The notes beneath the pieces were generated by a model. The model worked only from the letters and a program-made list of their open reading frames with translations. It searched no databases and was not told the DNA's origin. A program made the position numbers and the translations under genes. Positions 16,214 to 25,603 of a stretch of 64,000 nt of DNA are shown here, piece after piece. This DNA is from Bdellovibrionales bacterium CG10_big_fil_rev_8_21_14_0_10_45_34. Its GTDB lineage: Bacteria > Bdellovibrionota > Bdellovibrionia > Bdellovibrionales > 1-14-0-10-45-34. Each line of letters starts with the position of its first letter. Position 1 is the first letter of the stretch. The stretch is from NCBI GenBank assembly GCA_002778785.1, contig PEZS01000016.1, forward strand, positions 546 through 64,545, written 5' to 3'.

Positions 16214-17839
16214 ATGCAAAATGAAAACAGTAAATCATCTCTAGCAGGATCAGAAGTAGGTTCATCATCACTGGATCGCCGAACTTTTTTAGAATTTCTT
16301 TGTGCGGGCGCAGCCGGACTTTCGCTGCCTAGTCTTGCAGGATGTACAACGTCTCAAAAGAAGACGAAAAAGAAGAGCGATGGTTTACGGGCTAGCACAA
16401 CAGACAAACTCCGAACACTCCCAGGCATTCATCACAAAGTCGTCATAGAGTGGAAAGACAAGATTTCAGATCATGCGCATTTCGGTTTTAACAACGACTT
16501 TGTGGCTTTCATAAAGCTTCCTAGTGGCGAAGCAATCATGATGGTCAATCACGAATCTGTTAATCCTACTTTTTTAGGCACGAGCTTGGACTCCGAAATG
16601 CGTTCCTTAAACGATGTTACGAGGGAACAAAAAGAGGTGGGCGTCAGCCTTGTTCACATGAAAAAAACAAAACGTGGCTGGAGGCCAAAAAAGCAAAGCA
16701 AGTACAATCGCCGCATTGATGGCACGGTAGATATTCCGTTTTCAAGTGGCTTCATGGTAGCGGGCCGAAAATCAGCAAGAGGAACTCTCGCAAATTGCGC
16801 AGGAGGAGTCACGCCATGGGGAACGTTTCTCACTTGTGAAGAAAACTTTGATCAGTTCTATGACGTTGTCGATCGCCACAATCGCCAGGTACACCGCCCG
16901 AAGGATTCTTTGCGATGGTCGACAGCGATGAACTTGCCCTCTGAACATTACGGCTGGGTTGTCGAGATCGAGCCCATTTCGGGTAAAGCAGAAAAGAAAA
17001 TTGCACTAGGACGTTTTGCACATGAGGGCGCAACGACCGTCGTCGCCCGCGACGGAAGATGCGTCGTCTACATGGGTGATGATGCAAATTCAGAATGTAT
17101 CTACAAATTTATTTCTAACACTCCAGGGCAGCTCGACAATGGAACTCTCTACGTTTTGAACATAGAAGCCGGCAAATGGATTGCGCTCGAGCGAAGTATG
17201 CATCCTGTCTTGCAAGCTCGGTTTAAGTCACAAACGGAGGTGTTCATTTATGCACGGGAGGCTGCAAAGCTGGTGGGTGGTTCTCCGATGAATCGCCCTG
17301 AAGATATCGAGATTCATCCTTTGACTGGGGAAATCTTCGTAGCATTGACAAATAATTCTGATGCCGGCGACGACCACGGATCTATTTTAAAGATTCAAGA
17401 AAGCGAAAATGATTATCTCTCTTTAGATTGCGCACTCAGTGAATTCTTGGTCTGCGGTCCAAAAATTGGATTGAGTTGTCCTGACAATTTGCTTTTTGAC
17501 CCTAAAGGTAACTTGTGGATAACCAACGACATATCAGGAAAGAAAATCGAAAAAGGGCCTTACAAGGGCCTCGGTAATAATGCTCTCTTTTTTGTGGCCA
17601 CATCTGGCCCAGAAGCAGGAGTCCCCGTTCGTGTTGTTGAAGCACCTATGGACGCCGAGTTAACAGGGCCGGCTTGGTCGCCAGACATGACCAGCCTCTT
17701 TCTCAGCGTGCAACATCCGGGAGAAACCACAAAAGATGCCCACAAACCGACAAGCCTTTGGCCAAACGGAAAGAGCCCAGTCCCAGCCGTTGTGGAAGTC
17801 TCCCTCAAAGGCACCCGCTTCGCCCCTGCCAATGTTTAG
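16214..17839 (+). CDS. PhoX-family (DUF839) alkaline phosphatase-like lipoprotein
   Basis: A Tat-exported protein: DRRTFLEF at 21-28 is a twin-arginine motif and LAGC at 41-44 a lipobox, so it is probably a lipid-anchored periplasmic enzyme. The body matches PhoX/DUF839, calcium-iron phosphatases with a beta-propeller fold: NHESVNP, NCAGGVTPWGTFLTCEENF, RFAHEGA, RPEDIEIHP and SCPDNLLFDPKGNLW, conserved blocks of that family. Substrate would be phosphate monoesters. ATG 16214 is chosen because GGAAAGGGA lies 9 nt before it. The frame opens 72 bp earlier at 16142, but those residues precede the Tat signal and look non-coding. Length 541 residues. Confidence 0.85.
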   Translation: MQNENSKSSLAGSEVGSSSLDRRTFLEFLCAGAAGLSLPSLAGCTTSQKKTKKKSDGLRASTTDKLRTLPGIHHKVVIEWKDKISDHAHFGFNNDFVAFIKLPSGEAIMMVNHESVNPTFLGTSLDSEMRSLNDVTREQKEVGVSLVHMKKTKRGWRPKKQSKYNRRIDGTVDIPFSSGFMVAGRKSARGTLANCAGGVTPWGTFLTCEENFDQFYDVVDRHNRQVHRPKDSLRWSTAMNLPSEHYGWVVEIEPISGKAEKKIALGRFAHEGATTVVARDGRCVVYMGDDANSECIYKFISNTPGQLDNGTLYVLNIEAGKWIALERSMHPVLQARFKSQTEVFIYAREAAKLVGGSPMNRPEDIEIHPLTGEIFVALTNNSDAGDDHGSILKIQESENDYLSLDCALSEFLVCGPKIGLSCPDNLLFDPKGNLWITNDISGKKIEKGPYKGLGNNALFFVATSGPEAGVPVRVVEAPMDAELTGPAWSPDMTSLFLSVQHPGETTKDAHKPTSLWPNGKSPVPAVVEVSLKGTRFAPANV

Positions 17840-17868
17840 GACGAAGTAAGCATGACGTTGCCGAAATC

Positions 17869-17913
17869 TAAGTGCACTCAAGATAAGTGCACTCAAGATA
17901 AGTGCGCTTAAGA
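17869..17913. repeat. 15-bp tandem repeat, three copies
   Basis: TAAGTGCACTCAAGA is repeated at 17869-17883 and 17884-17898, with a third copy at 17899-17913 differing at two bases. Each of the first two copies contains the palindrome AGTGCACT. The array lies between convergent genes, just before a hairpin. Confidence 0.9.
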
Positions 17914-17916
17914 CAA

Positions 17917-17941
17917 GGGGCTGAGAAAGAACTTCAGCCCC
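17917..17941. terminator. hairpin between convergent phoX-like and POT genes
   Basis: GGGGCTGA (17917-17924) pairs with TCAGCCCC (17934-17941) around a 9-nt loop. It ends both converging genes. The following tails are only moderately T-rich (TTGTCTT on the minus strand), so it may be a weak bidirectional terminator. Confidence 0.6.
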
Positions 17942-17962
17942 AATAAAGAAATCAGTTTACGG

Positions 17963-19318
17963 TTAGTTGGCCCGCGCTGGCTGTATAAAACTCTTTTCTT
18001 TATACTTAATAGCGAAAATCACGAAGCCAATGGTAAACACAAAAGTGAGTACAACGAAAAACCAAAAGTAACTCGCTCCTGAAAAGGCACTCGTACCGTC
18101 AGTGCCTTGTATAAGAAAGTTCACCGCTGCTGCAATGGAGTTACCAAGGGACACAGAAAGCAGATAAAAAGTCATTATGAACGATTTCGCAGCATTCGGA
18201 GCTTGAGTGTAAGAATACTCTAGGGAAGTGATCGACACCATCACCTCAGCTGCCGTCAGTATCACATAGGCTGCAAACTGCCAAAGTATACTTACAGTGT
18301 GACCTTGATCCATTTGTTCTTGAGCGAGAGCGACTATAACAAATGAAAAGGCTGCCAATGCCAAACCAACACCAATCTTACGAAGCGGTGTAACCTTCCA
18401 AACCCGATTCCACAGGGGATAGATCACAAATGAAAACAACGGAATCATTATCATAATAAGTACAGGGTTAACTGCGGAAATTTGCGAAGCAAGGAGCTCA
18501 AACTGGAGCCAACCGTACTGAAAAGGGCCAAAACGCAAATCTACGAGGCGGTCCATTTGGTCAGCTTGCAAAACCCAAGAGGAGCCTTGCTGTTCGAACA
18601 AAGACCAAAATCCTGCAATGAAAAAATAAAGTACTGCGAGAGTCGCTACCGACTTAAGCCCCTCTTTACTCAATACTTCTTGGCGATATTTCTTCCAGCC
18701 GGCGGCTGGTACTGCAATAAACTTGTTTCGCCCAGCCCAAAAGAAGATTGTTGCAATGAACATAAGTATGCCAGGAATTCCAAAGGCGACACTCGGACCG
18801 TATTTTTCAAGGAGGATCGGCGTAAGAAAAATCGAGGCAAAAGCACCGAAGTTGATCGAAAAATAAAAGTAGCCAAACACCCGCTCAAGAAGGCCTTTGT
18901 TACTTTCGTCAAATTGGTCCCCGACGTGCGCTGATACACAAGGCTTGATCCCCCCGGCTCCAATAGCAATAAGTGTTAGACCAATCGAAAGCCCCAATCG
19001 AGTCTCGTCAAGTGCGAGAGTTAAGTGGCCAAGGCAGTAGACAAGTGAAAGAGTGATAATTGTGCGATATTTGCCCCAAAAAATGTCTGAAACTAAAGCA
19101 CCAATCAGCGGCAAAAAGTAGGTGGCCGTACCAAATAGGTGGTACCAACCTTTAGCTTCCTCGGGGGTCATAGTGTCTAAAGCACCAGAGCGGTCCATCA
19201 GATATTTCGTCATAAAAATGACCAAGATGGATCGCATTCCGTAATAGGAGTATCGCTCAGCGGCTTCGTTGCCAATAATGTAAGGTATCCCCGGCGGCAT
19301 TTTGTTGGTCGTAGACAT
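17963..19318 (-). CDS. proton-dependent oligopeptide transporter (POT/PTR2 family)
   Basis: A 451-residue inner-membrane protein with about 12 hydrophobic segments. The first helix carries the family signature ExxERxxYYG (NEAAERYSYYGMR), needed for proton coupling. GAGGIKPCVSAHVGDQF and FYFSINFGAF match the second PTR2 signature. It imports di- and tripeptides with protons, fitting a life on protein-rich prey or detritus. It is slightly shorter than the usual 480-500 residues. Divergent from the 956-residue exported protein gene, and convergent with the PhoX-like gene. Confidence 0.92.
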   Translation of the reverse strand: MSTTNKMPPGIPYIIGNEAAERYSYYGMRSILVIFMTKYLMDRSGALDTMTPEEAKGWYHLFGTATYFLPLIGALVSDIFWGKYRTIITLSLVYCLGHLTLALDETRLGLSIGLTLIAIGAGGIKPCVSAHVGDQFDESNKGLLERVFGYFYFSINFGAFASIFLTPILLEKYGPSVAFGIPGILMFIATIFFWAGRNKFIAVPAAGWKKYRQEVLSKEGLKSVATLAVLYFFIAGFWSLFEQQGSSWVLQADQMDRLVDLRFGPFQYGWLQFELLASQISAVNPVLIMIMIPLFSFVIYPLWNRVWKVTPLRKIGVGLALAAFSFVIVALAQEQMDQGHTVSILWQFAAYVILTAAEVMVSITSLEYSYTQAPNAAKSFIMTFYLLSVSLGNSIAAAVNFLIQGTDGTSAFSGASYFWFFVVLTFVFTIGFVIFAIKYKEKSFIQPARAN

Positions 19319-19541
19319 ATTACTGGTTCCTCTTTTGTTTGCGGGGCTGCCCGCGGAAGAGGTTGGTATAAACTTCTAAACGCCCGCGCCGCAAGGGTTT
19401 TTTTGCGTTACTCCGTGCCCCCTTTTGAAAAAACTCCAAAGTGCCCGAAATTATCCCCTTTTAAGCTCTATTGTGGTCTAACTTAGCCTTCGCCAATCTT
19501 TCTTTCGGGGACTGGATAGGAACTTATTTTGGGGACTCGAC

Positions 19542-22412
19542 ATGAAATCTTTTAAAAAAATCGTCGCTACGCTGATCTCTGTACAACTCGGACTTTGTTC
19601 ACCCCTTTACGCATCTGCCCAAACTCAGTTTCCTGGCATGAACGAGCCCGCCTTTGAATTTCGTATTACTTCGATCGACTCGAGCTTGCTTCCTGAGGCG
19701 GCTCAAATGCGTTTACCCGTCTTTTCGAAACTTTATAAGGCGATGTCTTTACTACCAAGTCAGATCTCCCGCTCCTTTAAAGACGAAGAACAGCTCATCG
19801 AGAACAATTTTTATTACATCGAGTACATGGGTCCCATCCGAGATACAGTGCTCGTGCTTCTTCAAGATGCATTAAATCTTGTCGACTCAAATTCGCGCAT
19901 GGGCTGCTCGAACCGATCAGTCCTCGGCGTTTCTGTCGCACCATGTGTGGGTAGAGAAAAGCTTGTCGGTGCCATACGCACATTGAAGAACGCATCAGTT
20001 GACGAGAGCAACGGTGCACCTAGCACGAATCCCTTTTTCGCGGCTCGAACAGAAATCATGGAGGCACTTGTTGCCTTTCGGTCACGAGCCAACATCCAGA
20101 TGGGCGGAGACTTAGTCGCCATACGAAAACTTTTAAAGGCCTATATCTTTCCGGAGTTTCCTGATGCGGTGAGCTTTGAACTGCCTGACCCTGCAGTCTA
20201 CGAGACCAGACGCTACCTCAACAATTCCAACAATCGAAGGCACAACCTTACTTCGCCGACTAATGTTGAAATCGATGAGGACCCAAGTGTTGTTAGCCGG
20301 CAGGAGCAGCAAGTCCTCGAAGAGCTTGAGCGAGCGAAAAGGGGTGTTGCCGACACAGGACGCCTGTTTGATCTTGTTGGCGAAGCTATAGATCTTGTGG
20401 AGCTCGGCGACGTCAAGTTAGTTGATGCGCTTTTGCAGCCCATCAGAAATTACTTAGAGAAAAAGGAAGCTGCGGAGAGAGAAGCACAAACAAAGCAAGA
20501 ACGATTAAACAGAGAGCTTGGCACTTCTTTGTTACTCCAAGCTTTTATGGAACCCTATACGCTCGAGCACGACGAACAGCTGAGAGATTTCATCAAGCAT
20601 TTAAAAATCACGGTGAACATTGCCTCTGAAGCCGTCGTCTTACCCAAAGAAGTCGACTTTCAAAAAGAGATCCTCTCAAAATTAGGCAACTATACGGCCT
20701 TCGGCGGTGCGGCTGTTGGTCTTAAAGCCGACACCAAACTTATCAGCTCCAATGGCAAACTCTCTGGATGGGCCACGACACTCAGTTATGTCTCAGATTT
20801 TAAAACGGGGTTTGGGCCCAATGAATTCTTGAACAAAATTTTTACTTTGAAAGCAGCGCTGTCCGTCGTTTCAACGGCGCGCTTGATGTCAATTTTCTCT
20901 TCTCAAACATTCCGAAGCGGCCTGACCGCCTTGGCTCAACAGCCCACTGGCCAGGCGCTCAAAAGCTATCCGCTTTGGTGGTTTATGGCCAAGGGCTATT
21001 CTACGGCGAACGACACGGGTTCTTTTTTTAATCGCTTAGTCCAAACTGTTGTACGACGAATTGGGGGGCAAACTACACCGATGCCCCCAGGCCCTGGAGG
21101 AAGAGGGCCCATTAAGGTTCCTCTTCCTGGTAAACCAAACCTCGGCGCGGGAATCCCCCCAAGTGGAGGAAGGACCTCGTCACATTCAGGAGTGACGGAT
21201 CTGTCACAAGCGCGTATCTATGCGCTGAGTACGGCATACAGGTATCTCTCGATAGCTATGTTCGCAGCTGTAACCGTGGAATTCGCTGTGAGTTTGAGCC
21301 TATCAAAAAATCACTACGAGCGGCTCGATGCTTTTTCTCAAGTGGGCGGCGCTCTCTTTGCTATTGCTCCACATTACCTGATGGCCTCGTTCACCCGGCC
21401 AATTAGCCAAGCAGTGAGCCAAACCGCAGGCGTGGCATTGGAAAACACGGCTATAGCCGCCATCGACTCTGCAGGTTTGACCAACTTTAACAGCCTCATG
21501 AATGCGCGTGCGAAAGCCTGGGGTTACACCGTATTTGCACCTGCTGGAATGCCCGACTCTTCGGCAAACGCCAGTTGGCTGAGAAAGGTCCTTTCTCGGG
21601 TGTCCGGTGAATCGAGTAAAACAGTTGTGCGGATGGAACAAGTGGCTGGGGAAGCTGCAGCCGCAGCTTCGGCGGAAGGTGTAAAAACCGCCAATGCCAA
21701 CTGGTTGAAGTCCTTCGTAGCGAAAATTGGTCAAACAGTTTCTCCCGCCTGGGAACCCGTAGGGAAAGTCGTGTCACCAGCCTGGAACTATGTAACCAGT
21801 TTTCACTTCCTCTCTCTCATCATAATTAGTGATGCAATTGCTTCGCTCTTTATGAAGTCACCCTTACATCAATTTGGTAGCTGGATAACAGGTGGAGTGT
21901 ATGACTATTTCTTCGGACCAGAGAGATATGGCCTCGACGAAGACCAGATGCGGATTGTTGCTATCGAGGACACACTAAGTATGTTGCCAGCGCAAGCTAC
22001 TGAGGGCAGAAATGCCAATCCTCAACAGAGATGGGTTCGCCTGCACCGCATGATCGAAGATGCGAGAGATAATAACTCCATGCTTGAGGGCTACTACACT
22101 TCGCTAAATAGCGGACTGAAACAAAAGTTTCCAGTTTTGTTGCCCGGCCGCGGACCGCAAAGCGCAGCCGACATTTCGCGCTTCGCCTACAACGCACTTC
22201 AAGTTTACTATCTGATGAACCTTGCTCATTTTAATCAACCCATGAAACATTTGGGCTACCGATTTGCGGGGTATTACAACTATGTCATGAGACAGTCGTA
22301 TAATCTTTGCAGTCGAACATTTCGTAGTATGCCAGAGCTCGCGAACCAATGCTCTAGCCCCATCAAGATGCCGTTCACCTATAATTTAGACACTGTCGTC
22401 AGGACAGAGTAA
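19542..22412 (+). CDS. large exported protein of unknown function
   Basis: A 956-residue protein with a signal peptide cleaved near ASAQTQF. Features seen: a charged, probably helical first third; a Gly/Pro-rich linker (TPMPPGPGGRGP region, around residue 510-545); then several hydrophobic segments (SIAMFAAVTVEFAVSL, HFLSLIIISDAIASLF) and an Ala-rich stretch. The segment AAASAEGVKTANANWLKSF resembles one in the protein encoded next to it. No known enzyme motif was found. The gene starts at ATG behind GGGGA and is followed 17 bp later by another exported protein, so the two are probably one operon and may form a complex. I do not assign a function. Confidence 0.65.
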   Translation: MKSFKKIVATLISVQLGLCSPLYASAQTQFPGMNEPAFEFRITSIDSSLLPEAAQMRLPVFSKLYKAMSLLPSQISRSFKDEEQLIENNFYYIEYMGPIRDTVLVLLQDALNLVDSNSRMGCSNRSVLGVSVAPCVGREKLVGAIRTLKNASVDESNGAPSTNPFFAARTEIMEALVAFRSRANIQMGGDLVAIRKLLKAYIFPEFPDAVSFELPDPAVYETRRYLNNSNNRRHNLTSPTNVEIDEDPSVVSRQEQQVLEELERAKRGVADTGRLFDLVGEAIDLVELGDVKLVDALLQPIRNYLEKKEAAEREAQTKQERLNRELGTSLLLQAFMEPYTLEHDEQLRDFIKHLKITVNIASEAVVLPKEVDFQKEILSKLGNYTAFGGAAVGLKADTKLISSNGKLSGWATTLSYVSDFKTGFGPNEFLNKIFTLKAALSVVSTARLMSIFSSQTFRSGLTALAQQPTGQALKSYPLWWFMAKGYSTANDTGSFFNRLVQTVVRRIGGQTTPMPPGPGGRGPIKVPLPGKPNLGAGIPPSGGRTSSHSGVTDLSQARIYALSTAYRYLSIAMFAAVTVEFAVSLSLSKNHYERLDAFSQVGGALFAIAPHYLMASFTRPISQAVSQTAGVALENTAIAAIDSAGLTNFNSLMNARAKAWGYTVFAPAGMPDSSANASWLRKVLSRVSGESSKTVVRMEQVAGEAAAAASAEGVKTANANWLKSFVAKIGQTVSPAWEPVGKVVSPAWNYVTSFHFLSLIIISDAIASLFMKSPLHQFGSWITGGVYDYFFGPERYGLDEDQMRIVAIEDTLSMLPAQATEGRNANPQQRWVRLHRMIEDARDNNSMLEGYYTSLNSGLKQKFPVLLPGRGPQSAADISRFAYNALQVYYLMNLAHFNQPMKHLGYRFAGYYNYVMRQSYNLCSRTFRSMPELANQCSSPIKMPFTYNLDTVVRTE

Positions 22413-22429
22413 CACTGAGGGGAATTCAC

Positions 22430-24169
22430 ATGCCTTCGCGGCGAACAAGAACAACGGCGACGATTTTTAGCTTCAACCGCGTCTTGATCATCTCACTGGC
22501 TTTCGTCTCGCATTTCATCACCTCGCTTTTTATCGCTCATGTTGGTTTCGCTCAAGCGAGTAAAAACTCCACCACGCCTCCTCCGCAGCGCTGGGCCAAC
22601 ACAGAAAGAGTTGCACTTGTTATCAATGAAGCATTCTCCGTCGAGCCCTATTATAGGGAATCAATCCCCTTTCTAAGAAGCTGTTCAGAAAGGGGAATAC
22701 CAAGGATTGATCAGCAGAAACTTTACGATCACACGATTTATCTTAGAGAGAGGTACAACGGCTTACGCTCTGACTGGCTCTACAAACGCGGCCGTGGCGG
22801 AGAAACAGACATAAAACAAATCATAGAAGAGATTCACTCCTACAAGACAACTGATGAGACGAATAAGGAGTCCTTTGTCGAGCTAGAAAAAGAACTCGAG
22901 TTTCAGAAAGAGCGAATCTGGGATGTGATTCTCTTTAAAGATAAAAAAACTTCTTTTGGATACCTTGCTTGGATTGGTCTGTCGTACTTTCTGTCTAAGC
23001 AGCCGTTCGGATACTTAAGCCCGATGAGTGAGACTGGTATTGGTGTCGCAGCCACTAGCGGCCTTGGTCAGTTGGCTACGAAAATGGGTTTGTCGAAAGC
23101 CACATCTGCAGCAAGCGCAAAAGTAGCTCAAGCTCTCGCGGAAGCCGGGTGGTTGGGAACTTTCGTTTCAAATACTGGTGGCTTTCTGGGAACAGTTGCG
23201 AAAACTATCTTTCATTATAACGCCGCACTTGCTCAATATGTCCCGGCGAGTTGGCTTTCCGGCTTAAAGTTCAACGACTCCCCGTACTTTCCGTCATTTT
23301 TAAAGAAACCAGACGGTATTGGTTATGCTGGCATACTTCCCAATATCGAGTTGGTGTATCGGCGTTCCAAAACTTTCAAAGGCCTCATCAAAGAAAAATC
23401 AGAAATGAATTCTCTCTACAGCAATCTAGAATTTTTGACTGGTTGCTATTTTTCGAGCTCTCAAAACCTCGCCGCTTATGCGGAAGCGCGTCCAGAGTTC
23501 AAAAATCTGAAAGATAAGTACTGGAACACAAAGGGCCAAGCGATTCCGAGCCAACTGACAGACTCTGGTTTCCCAGGTGGGCGCCAAGTTGAGGCTTTTA
23601 GCTGTACGCCACTGAGTCCATCAAAAATTCTAGAACTGAGGAGCCTCAAAGAAGACGGTAGGCTAGCCAAAGTGCGCCTCTCTACCGAAGGCATGGAGTT
23701 CTACATGTCACAGAAAGTTGTCAGTGAAGGCAGCTTAGCCAAAGGCCTCGAGGAGTTTCTAGAGACCGACAGCTCTGGCAATTACCTTCGGGTCTCTAAC
23801 ATGAGCTTCAGAATTAACGCCAGCCAGGTTCGAACGGATTCAAATGGTTTTTCAGAAATTGCTCCTGTGCCCTTGTTTAAAGGGGATTCGGCATTCCAGT
23901 TCAAGGCGGAATCAATAAATCTGCCTACACAGAAAGAGGTTTTGCAAAGTACCTTAGATCTCAATTTTAAGTTCAAGTATGAAATCGAGTTGACTCAAGG
24001 ATTACCAAAAACCTTTCGGGATAGATCTGAAAACTTAGCTTTCGTGATATCTTCAAATCCGGCACTAAAGCCGAACTCTGGCTACGAATTGGTTGATTCT
24101 GCGGAATCTTTTCGCCACTTACTAGTGTGTGCTCCCGCTCGCGTATGGCGCGCCTCTCTTCTTCAGTAA
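22430..24169 (+). CDS. exported protein of unknown function, partner of the preceding gene
   Basis: A 579-residue protein with an N-terminal hydrophobic signal ending near GFAQAS. The central part has a hydrophobic run (YLAWIGLSYFLS, then a Gly/Ala-rich stretch) and a segment AASAKVAQALAEAGWLGTF that matches the spacing of AAASAEGVKTANANWLKSF in the upstream protein. A Cys-containing C-terminal half is probably beta-rich. ATG follows GAGGGGA. Both members of the pair have similar layout: signal, helical region, hydrophobic/Ala-rich region. No function is recognised. Confidence 0.6.
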   Translation: MPSRRTRTTATIFSFNRVLIISLAFVSHFITSLFIAHVGFAQASKNSTTPPPQRWANTERVALVINEAFSVEPYYRESIPFLRSCSERGIPRIDQQKLYDHTIYLRERYNGLRSDWLYKRGRGGETDIKQIIEEIHSYKTTDETNKESFVELEKELEFQKERIWDVILFKDKKTSFGYLAWIGLSYFLSKQPFGYLSPMSETGIGVAATSGLGQLATKMGLSKATSAASAKVAQALAEAGWLGTFVSNTGGFLGTVAKTIFHYNAALAQYVPASWLSGLKFNDSPYFPSFLKKPDGIGYAGILPNIELVYRRSKTFKGLIKEKSEMNSLYSNLEFLTGCYFSSSQNLAAYAEARPEFKNLKDKYWNTKGQAIPSQLTDSGFPGGRQVEAFSCTPLSPSKILELRSLKEDGRLAKVRLSTEGMEFYMSQKVVSEGSLAKGLEEFLETDSSGNYLRVSNMSFRINASQVRTDSNGFSEIAPVPLFKGDSAFQFKAESINLPTQKEVLQSTLDLNFKFKYEIELTQGLPKTFRDRSENLAFVISSNPALKPNSGYELVDSAESFRHLLVCAPARVWRASLLQ

Positions 24170-24220
24170 CCTTCCCTCAGTAGTTTCCTCAGCATTTTCT
24201 TCTTCTCCCTCTAGTCAAGA

Positions 24221-24264
24221 GACTGGGGTTTTAGCCCCTAGTCAAAATATGACGTGTCTTTTTT
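24221..24264 (+). terminator. probable terminator after the two exported-protein genes
   Basis: GACTGGGG (24221-24228) pairs with CCCCTAGTC (24235-24243), with one bulged base and a six-base loop. A run of seven T lies at 24258-24264, somewhat distant from the stem. Confidence 0.45.
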
Positions 24265-24287
24265 TGCCCTTGGTGTAAAATCGCCGT

Positions 24288-25403
24288 ATGCACATCCAAA
24301 GATACTTGCGAGAGCCTGTCCTATCAGATTTAAAGAAGAAAATGGTCTTTCTCGGCGGTCCAAGGCAAGTTGGAAAAACCACATTTGCTCAAAATCTTGC
24401 TAAAAACTATGGCTATTTGAACTGGGATGAAGCCACTCACAGGGAGAAAATTCTAAAAGGGCAGCTGCCTACTAGTAAGCTTCTCGTGCTTGACGAGCTA
24501 CACAAATATCGTCAATGGAGAAACTGGATTAAAGGTAAGTTTGACACCCTTAAAGACAAGCATGAGTTTCTTGTTACTGGCAGCGCTCGCTTAGATCTTT
24601 ATCGATTCAGCGGCGACTCTTTGCAGGGAAGGTACTTCTATTATCGAATGCATCCCCTTTCGGTAAAGGAATTAGAGATAACTACGAAATCCGATTTTAG
24701 CAGCTTGCTGCAATTTAGTGGTTTTCCAGAGCCTTTCTTTGCTCAAAGTGAAAAGGAATACAGAAGATGGAGCCGCGACTATCGTACGCGATTTTTTCGT
24801 GACGATCTCACTCCGATTGAAACGGTGTCAGATATTGGATCTCTGGAACTCCTTATGCTACGACTTCCGCAGTTGGTTGGAAGTCCACTTTCGATCAACT
24901 CGATTAGAGAAGATCTTCAGAAAAGTCATAAGACTGTTTCGCGTTGGTTGGATATTTTCGAACGCTTGTATGGAATCTTTCGCCTAAGCCCGTTCGGTGC
25001 CAGCCGCATTCGAGCCGTGAAGAAAGAGCAAAAGCATTACCACTTTGACTGGGCACTATGTGAGGAACCTGGCAAGAAACTTGAGAATCTGGTGGCATGT
25101 CATCTTTTAAAGGCGGTTCATTTTTTAACTGACTCAGAGGGCATAGATGGCGAGTTAAGATATTTTCGAGACTCTGATGGTCGCGAAGTTGATTTTGTTA
25201 TGATCGAGAACAGCAAGCCGAAATACTTTGTTGAAGTCAAAAACTCCGCTAAAGAAGTTAGTTCTCATTTAATCTACCTAAAAAGAAAATTCCCAGGCGC
25301 TCAAGCCTTTCAGGTCCATACCGATCCCCGAAGCGACTACATCAATGCTGATGGAATTCGAGTATGCCCAGCCTGGAAGTTTTTAGCGGATCTCCCAGTA
25401 TAG
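24288..25403 (+). CDS. AAA ATPase with C-terminal DUF4143
   Basis: A 371-residue protein of the widespread AAA_14/DUF4143 type. Walker A is GGPRQVGKTT at 23-32, Walker B LLVLDE at 65-70, and the sensor-like VTGSARLD follows. The C-terminal DUF4143 region includes REVDFVMI and YFVEVK, the pattern of a PD-(D/E)XK nuclease-like fold. The cellular role of this family is unknown. The gene has no Shine-Dalgarno sequence, while TAAAAT at 24276-24281 lies 6 bp before the ATG, so its mRNA may be leaderless. Its neighbours are unrelated, and it converges with the act operon across a palindromic element. Confidence 0.85.
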   Translation: MHIQRYLREPVLSDLKKKMVFLGGPRQVGKTTFAQNLAKNYGYLNWDEATHREKILKGQLPTSKLLVLDELHKYRQWRNWIKGKFDTLKDKHEFLVTGSARLDLYRFSGDSLQGRYFYYRMHPLSVKELEITTKSDFSSLLQFSGFPEPFFAQSEKEYRRWSRDYRTRFFRDDLTPIETVSDIGSLELLMLRLPQLVGSPLSINSIREDLQKSHKTVSRWLDIFERLYGIFRLSPFGASRIRAVKKEQKHYHFDWALCEEPGKKLENLVACHLLKAVHFLTDSEGIDGELRYFRDSDGREVDFVMIENSKPKYFVEVKNSAKEVSSHLIYLKRKFPGAQAFQVHTDPRSDYINADGIRVCPAWKFLADLPV

Positions 25404-25482
25404 TTAAAATCTTCAGATTGCGAGTGGGACGGCAAGCACACAACAAAAGTTTTTTGGAGCCGTTCATATTTGCTAGTTAGGA

Positions 25483-25601
25483 GCCTCTTAGAAGGTACCA
25501 GATACTAGGCCGCAGCTTCCAATTCGACTGCAAGCGTAGTCATACTACGCTGGAAGGAGAAATGGAGGCGAGAACGACGTAGATGGTACCTTATAAGAGG
25601 C
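25483..25601. repeat. 119-bp palindromic intergenic element
   Basis: The ends are inverted repeats: GCCTCTTAGAAGGTACCA at 25483-25500 and TGGTACCTTATAAGAGGC at 25584-25601, matching at 17 of 18 positions. Inside lies a perfect hairpin GCGTAGT-CAT-ACTACGC, enclosed by CTTCCA/TGGAAG. The whole would fold into a branched structure. It fills the gap between two convergent genes and ends 2 bp from the actF stop. It has no coding capacity. A REP/MITE-like mobile repeat or a bidirectional terminator are the likely explanations. Confidence 0.85.
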
Positions 25602-25603
25602 GA

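Noticed and set aside
18482-18934. 150-residue plus-strand open frame inside the POT transporter gene
   Set aside because: It is antisense to a well-supported gene, with composition of a shadow frame.
21303-21734. 143-residue minus-strand open frame inside the 956-residue exported protein gene
   Set aside because: Antisense shadow; no ribosome binding site or recognised domain.
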